Source: Bacteroidia bacterium (GTDB lineage: Bacteria; Bacteroidota; Bacteroidia; J057). Taken from it: a stretch of DNA of 64,000 bases. The stretch's first letter is position 1, and the number at the start of each line of letters is the position of its first letter. Of this stretch, positions 62,001-64,000 are shown one piece after another. The position numbers were made by a program, and so were the translations under genes. Under the pieces are notes generated by a model. The model searched no databases, was not told where the DNA came from, and was given only the letters and a program-made list of their open reading frames with translations. The DNA lies in NCBI GenBank assembly GCA_033391075.1, contig JAWPMV010000001.1:2976001-3040000 (forward strand), given 5' to 3'.

Positions 62001-62201
62001 GAAAATGCCAGGGAGCAAGCCAAGGATTCCTTAAGCAGTGTGATAGACAAAAGCAAAGACCAGGCCCAGCAGAAAGCGGAAGAAGAGCTTAAAAAAGCGG
62101 TAGGAGATGATGCAGCCGAGGCCCTGGAAAAATTAAAAAACAAAGTGAAGCTTCCTTTCGGTAGAAAGAAGAAAAAAGATACCGTTAAAAATGGGAATTG
62201 A
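59094..62201 (+). CDS. AsmA-like envelope protein with long helical repeat tail
   Basis: The 1035-residue product has an N-terminal membrane helix (FLGIFILLLVVSLFVAPFFL, about 10-29) and a very long beta-rich body. The AsmA N-domain shows VNQQIKGEFYFSDIDLSFFRSFPDASVSIQDFYLKG; the C-terminal AsmA part shows GKIDLKNIIAQFEIKDGFIEVKPFDFNLKGITFTLGGKQ. AsmA-like proteins are thought to be inner-membrane-anchored lipid channels for outer-membrane biogenesis. The last 130 residues are Lys/Glu/Ala-rich amphipathic repeats (ADKLAEQAKDSAKQVVENAREQAKDSL), like LEA proteins, an uncommon addition. Confidence 0.85.
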   Translation: MSSLKKVLKFLGIFILLLVVSLFVAPFFLKDKIKSLISEQVNQQIKGEFYFSDIDLSFFRSFPDASVSIQDFYLKGIEVFETDTLAQGKEISLSLGLFSVISGESINIKKVSVNEGRVFVHVLEDGQANYDIAKDSEEVAEESSAEIKISLAAYELNNSDIIYHDESLPMKMSILNMEHKGSGDFTLSEFELDTHTEAPAFNLIYDGISYVRKGKIEADAKLMIGIEPIVKVAFLENKINLNELTLELDGYLSLPNEEDIEMDLSYASPKTNFASLLSLIPGIYKEGFEDIHTEGELAFFGHAKGIYNEQQLPAFGVTLEVDKGLFKYPDLPKPVSGIQIDMKVENPDGILDNTRIDIKEFHADLGNNPIDAKGVIEGIEKVRMDAAVKANLNLAEISQVYPIEGTELAGAFSIDATAKGTYDESRSLFPRVDAQMNLEDGYVKNVEYNTELKNMGFHAKMLDASGDMKEASLDVPDFHFELGGESLDGSLQVENFESPLYKLTANGSLDLAKVMEIYPIDSMSLAGRILIESFSTEGSYADIEAENYTNLPTSGKVQIENLAYSDLYYVQPGITISRGKANFTPDKIEFSEAQGTLGKSDYKANGYFSNYLAYVLMDNEPLKGEMKVVSNTFDTNEWMMAEEVANAEGEEAPLEVVAVPPEFDVFFEADVENLIYDDINIKDFSGTVHVADQAVAMQDINFDMLGGRIKMSGLYNTADINRPTYNFYMDLKQLNIQEAFQKLSMVEAFAPAAQFVEGLANMEVGISGRLKEDMTPVLENVSGLGLMEIIQGRLTKSNLINKVQEKTKINALNGGKIDLKNIIAQFEIKDGFIEVKPFDFNLKGITFTLGGKQNITGALDYSLDIDAPAGSLGNAAYSALSGLTGGSLKTSERVQVNLSVGGTFQEPIVSGGSGGTVDQLKDQAADLATDKLKDKLGVGEDTPDLNKDSLKQEADKLAEQAKDSAKQVVENAREQAKDSLSSVIDKSKDQAQQKAEEELKKAVGDDAAEALEKLKNKVKLPFGRKKKKDTVKNGN

Positions 62202-62205
62202 GGGC

Positions 62206-62679
62206 TTACTTTCGAAAATCCAGGTAAGACATGGCCTGATCATATTGACGTAACCAGTCAGGATTGCCAGAGATCCGACGTCGGAAGGCCCGACTTCTAT
62301 CCTTAAGCGTAGCTGTAGATTTTTCTGCCATCAAATTCATCACAAATAGCATACGATCTTCATTTTCCATATGCTTTTGCCATTTATCCAGCTCGCCGTA
62401 TAGACGATCCAGGGCAGCATCATTCTCAGTTGTAAACTCTACAATATGAGCAACTGCTTCTGCATCTCCTGGTTTCGCGCTTGCTTCATCCAGTAATTTT
62501 GCCATAACACGAGAGAACTCAATATATTTCTGGGAAGGTTTTTTAAAGGGATCATCTGCCAATACATCCAATTCCGTACGGGTTTCCGGACTTAGTGCCC
62601 CACTCTTGGGATTTTTACAGGCTTGCAAAAGAAGGCCCAGCAATAAAACAGATGTCAGAATTCGAAGGTAGTGTAACAT
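62206..62679 (-). CDS. Lipoprotein of unknown function
   Basis: The 157-residue product has a lipobox (LLGLLLQAC, Cys21) and a largely helical body (YIEFSRVMAKLLDEASAKPGDAEAVAHIVEF, DRLYGELDKWQKHMENEDRMLFVMNLM). It ends with the aromatic stretch NPDWLRQYDQAMSYLDFRK. I do not recognise the family. It lies head to head with the peptidylprolyl isomerase gene and converges on the AsmA-like gene with 4 bases between stops. Confidence 0.7.
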   Translation of the reverse strand: MLHYLRILTSVLLLGLLLQACKNPKSGALSPETRTELDVLADDPFKKPSQKYIEFSRVMAKLLDEASAKPGDAEAVAHIVEFTTENDAALDRLYGELDKWQKHMENEDRMLFVMNLMAEKSTATLKDRSRAFRRRISGNPDWLRQYDQAMSYLDFRK

Positions 62680-62780
62680 TGTTCTCTTCGCTATGATGTA
62701 TTTCTGTAAGCAAGATACACAATCGCTTGCTTATATAGTCCAGTATTAGGATATTTTCGCTCTAATTAACATTTGTACAT

Positions 62781-63434
62781 ATGATAAAGAACAGCTTTAT
62801 ACTTCTATCCATTTTCCTGCTATTCAATTTCTCAGTTTACGGACAGAAAAAGAAAAAAGTTAAAGTTCCGAAAAAGGACTTCCTCATCACCATGACAACA
62901 AGCAAAGGGAATATTTATCTGCTTTTGTATGATGAAACCCCAAAGCACAAAGAAAATTTCTTAAAGCTGACCAATGAGGGCTTTTACAATAGCACCGCTT
63001 TTCATCGGGTCATCAAGAATTTCATGATACAGGGAGGCGATCCAAATAGTAAGGATCCTAATAAAAAGAATATGTATGGCCAGGGCGGCCCTGGATATAC
63101 GGTAGATGCCGAATTTGTCGACAAATTTAAGCACAAGAAGGGAGCTCTCGCGGCTGCACGTCAGGGAGATCGTACCAATCCTACCAAAGCCTCAAGTGGT
63201 AGCCAGTTTTACATTGTGCACAATCCATCCAGGTGCAAGCACCTAAACGGAAGTTATACAGTTTATGGAGAGGTAATCAAGGGAATGGATGTGGTAGACA
63301 AGATCGCCAATGTGCCAGTGAGTCGGAGGGGAAATATCCCTGCGGATCGCATTACCATTGAAGTAACGGCCAAGGAGATGAAACGCAAAAAGATTACAAA
63401 GTTGTATGGATATAAGTATCCTAAGGTAAAATAA
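62781..63434 (+). CDS. Cyclophilin-type peptidylprolyl isomerase, exported
   Basis: The 217-residue product has a signal peptide (ending SVYGQ, about 22), a basic spacer (KKKKVKVPKKD) and a cyclophilin domain: TSKGNIYLLLYDETPKHKENFLKL, FHRVIKNFMIQGGDPNSKDPN (with the Arg and Phe of the active site), GALAAARQGDRTNPTKASSGSQFYIVHN and YTVYGEVIKGMDVVDKIA. It should speed proline isomerisation in envelope protein folding. A lysine-rich C-terminal extension follows the domain. Confidence 0.92.
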   Translation: MIKNSFILLSIFLLFNFSVYGQKKKKVKVPKKDFLITMTTSKGNIYLLLYDETPKHKENFLKLTNEGFYNSTAFHRVIKNFMIQGGDPNSKDPNKKNMYGQGGPGYTVDAEFVDKFKHKKGALAAARQGDRTNPTKASSGSQFYIVHNPSRCKHLNGSYTVYGEVIKGMDVVDKIANVPVSRRGNIPADRITIEVTAKEMKRKKITKLYGYKYPKVK

Positions 63435-63463
63435 AGCTTAACAATTAGTCGTGTTGAGCTTTG
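63435..63463 (+). terminator. Probable terminator of the isomerase gene
   Basis: AGCTTAACA (63435-63443) pairs with TGTTGAGCT (63452-63460), with one G-U pair and an 8-base loop. Only a short TTT follows, so it is a weaker candidate than others in the window. A further 8-bp inverted repeat (CATGTATT/AATACATG) lies about 30 bases downstream and may serve the convergent recN gene. Confidence 0.5.
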
Positions 63464-63589
63464 GACCAGGCCGGGTTTGAGCGTGAGAAATCATGTATTT
63501 ATTTCCTCTAAGAAAAGAATACATGCTTTCTCCGCCCGCAGTCCATCGCCAGGAAAAAGCGTTGAGATGAATATTGGGAAAAAAATATC

Positions 63590-64000
63590 CTAACCTGCCT
63601 GTTCCAGCAATTCGGCAGCATTTTTCAATGCGGAAGGAGTAGGTTCAGCACCACTCAGCATTTGTGCAAGTTCAATGACTCTTTCTTCATGCTGAAGTTC
63701 TTGCACATTAGAGGAAGTATTTTCTCCAATGATTTCTTTTTGAATGCGGAAATGACTTTTGCCTTTAGAAGCAATTTGAGGCAAATGGGTAATGCTGAGT
63801 ATTTGAAATCGGCGGGCTAGCTTTTGCATCACATTGCCAACCTTTAAAGCAATCTCACCACTAATTCCGGCATCAATCTCATCAAAGATCAAAACCGGGA
63901 AGTCGGCCCTTTCGGCAAGGGCAGCTTTTATTGCAAGCATCACACGAGAAATCTCTCCTCCTGAAGCTATCTGAGAAAGTGCGCCTTCCGGCATACCCGG
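63590..64000 (-). CDS. recN: DNA repair ATPase RecN, C-terminal part (cut by window edge)
   Basis: RecN is an SMC-like ATPase that acts at double-strand breaks. The fragment of about 136 residues begins at the window edge (PGMPEGALSQ...) and holds the ABC signature LSQIASGGEISRVMLAIK, Walker B PVLIFDEIDAGISG and the H-loop ILSITHLPQIASKG, followed by the usual helical end (VIELAQMLSGAEPTPSALKNAAELL). A Met near 63994 is internal, not the real start. N-terminal P-loop and coiled coils lie beyond base 64000. Confidence 0.95.
   Translation of the reverse strand, partial: PGMPEGALSQIASGGEISRVMLAIKAALAERADFPVLIFDEIDAGISGEIALKVGNVMQKLARRFQILSITHLPQIASKGKSHFRIQKEIIGENTSSNVQELQHEERVIELAQMLSGAEPTPSALKNAAELLEQAG

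Noticed and set aside
1-64000. CRISPR arrays, insertion sequences, integrases, tRNA and rRNA genes
   Set aside because: None recognised by eye on either strand. A tRNA could be missed without a covariance scan, but no gap shows the GTTC-type T-loop and acceptor pairing.

Overview
The window is a chromosomal segment of a free-living Bacteroidota bacterium, probably a marine or polysaccharide-degrading member near Saprospiria/Cytophagia. The placement is an inference. It rests on a TonB receptor paired with a DUF4249 lipoprotein, type IX secretion sorting domains (short T9SS tail at 10787-11896, gliding-motility type B tail at 34742-39187), -7 boxes of the TAnnTTTG form, a PVC-type heme-binding CxxCH protein, and many lipoproteins with no strong Shine-Dalgarno sequences.

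Layout. 1-3.7 kb: end of a cold-shock protein gene, small membrane and secreted proteins, a lipoprotein, a cupin and a CNNM/CorC protein. 3.9-7.4 kb: TonB receptor plus DUF4249. 7.5-20.3 kb, all on the minus strand: GH113-like hydrolase, sulfatase, T9SS cargo, ECF sigma factor with membrane partner, M28 peptidase, acyltransferase-like protein/ATP-grasp/GH15 cluster, dxr. 20.4-25.9 kb: large heme protein, HExxH membrane protein, amidohydrolase with an NTF2-like tail. 25.9-27.4 kb: lipoprotein, SCO and cytochrome c operon. 27.7-33.1 kb: a sulfur assimilation operon (cysH, metZ, siroheme sulfite reductase, SUMT) behind an elaborate leader. 33.2-40.6 kb: ffh, a 1481-residue secreted protein, a DtxR/MntR-type regulator, smpB. 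40.6-47.2 kb: a CHAT peptidase, an nSTAND NTPase and a membrane WD40-like protein in one operon, flanked by two paralogous LysM proteins. 47.6-64 kb: housekeeping and metabolic genes (lspA, folK, sppA, ureohydrolase, M20, comF, AsmA-like, cyclophilin, recN).

Two places stand out. First, the sulfur operon leader holds, in order, a good -35/-7 promoter, a perfect 9-bp palindrome, a SAM-I (S-box) riboswitch, and a 38-codon open reading frame ending in seven consecutive Cys codons. After it come competing ACCTAAT/ATTAGGT pairings before cysH. This reads as a two-input (SAM and cysteine) control device on the genes that make sulfide and homocysteine. Second, the CHAT-nSTAND-WD40 cassette resembles the NTP-dependent conflict (defence or cell-suicide) systems of multicellular bacteria. 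Its NTPase and sensor halves, usually one polypeptide, are split by TGA-G-ATG, and the cassette lies between duplicated LysM genes.

No tRNA, rRNA, CRISPR array, insertion sequence or integrase was seen. Both ends of the window cut genes (cold-shock protein on the left, recN on the right).
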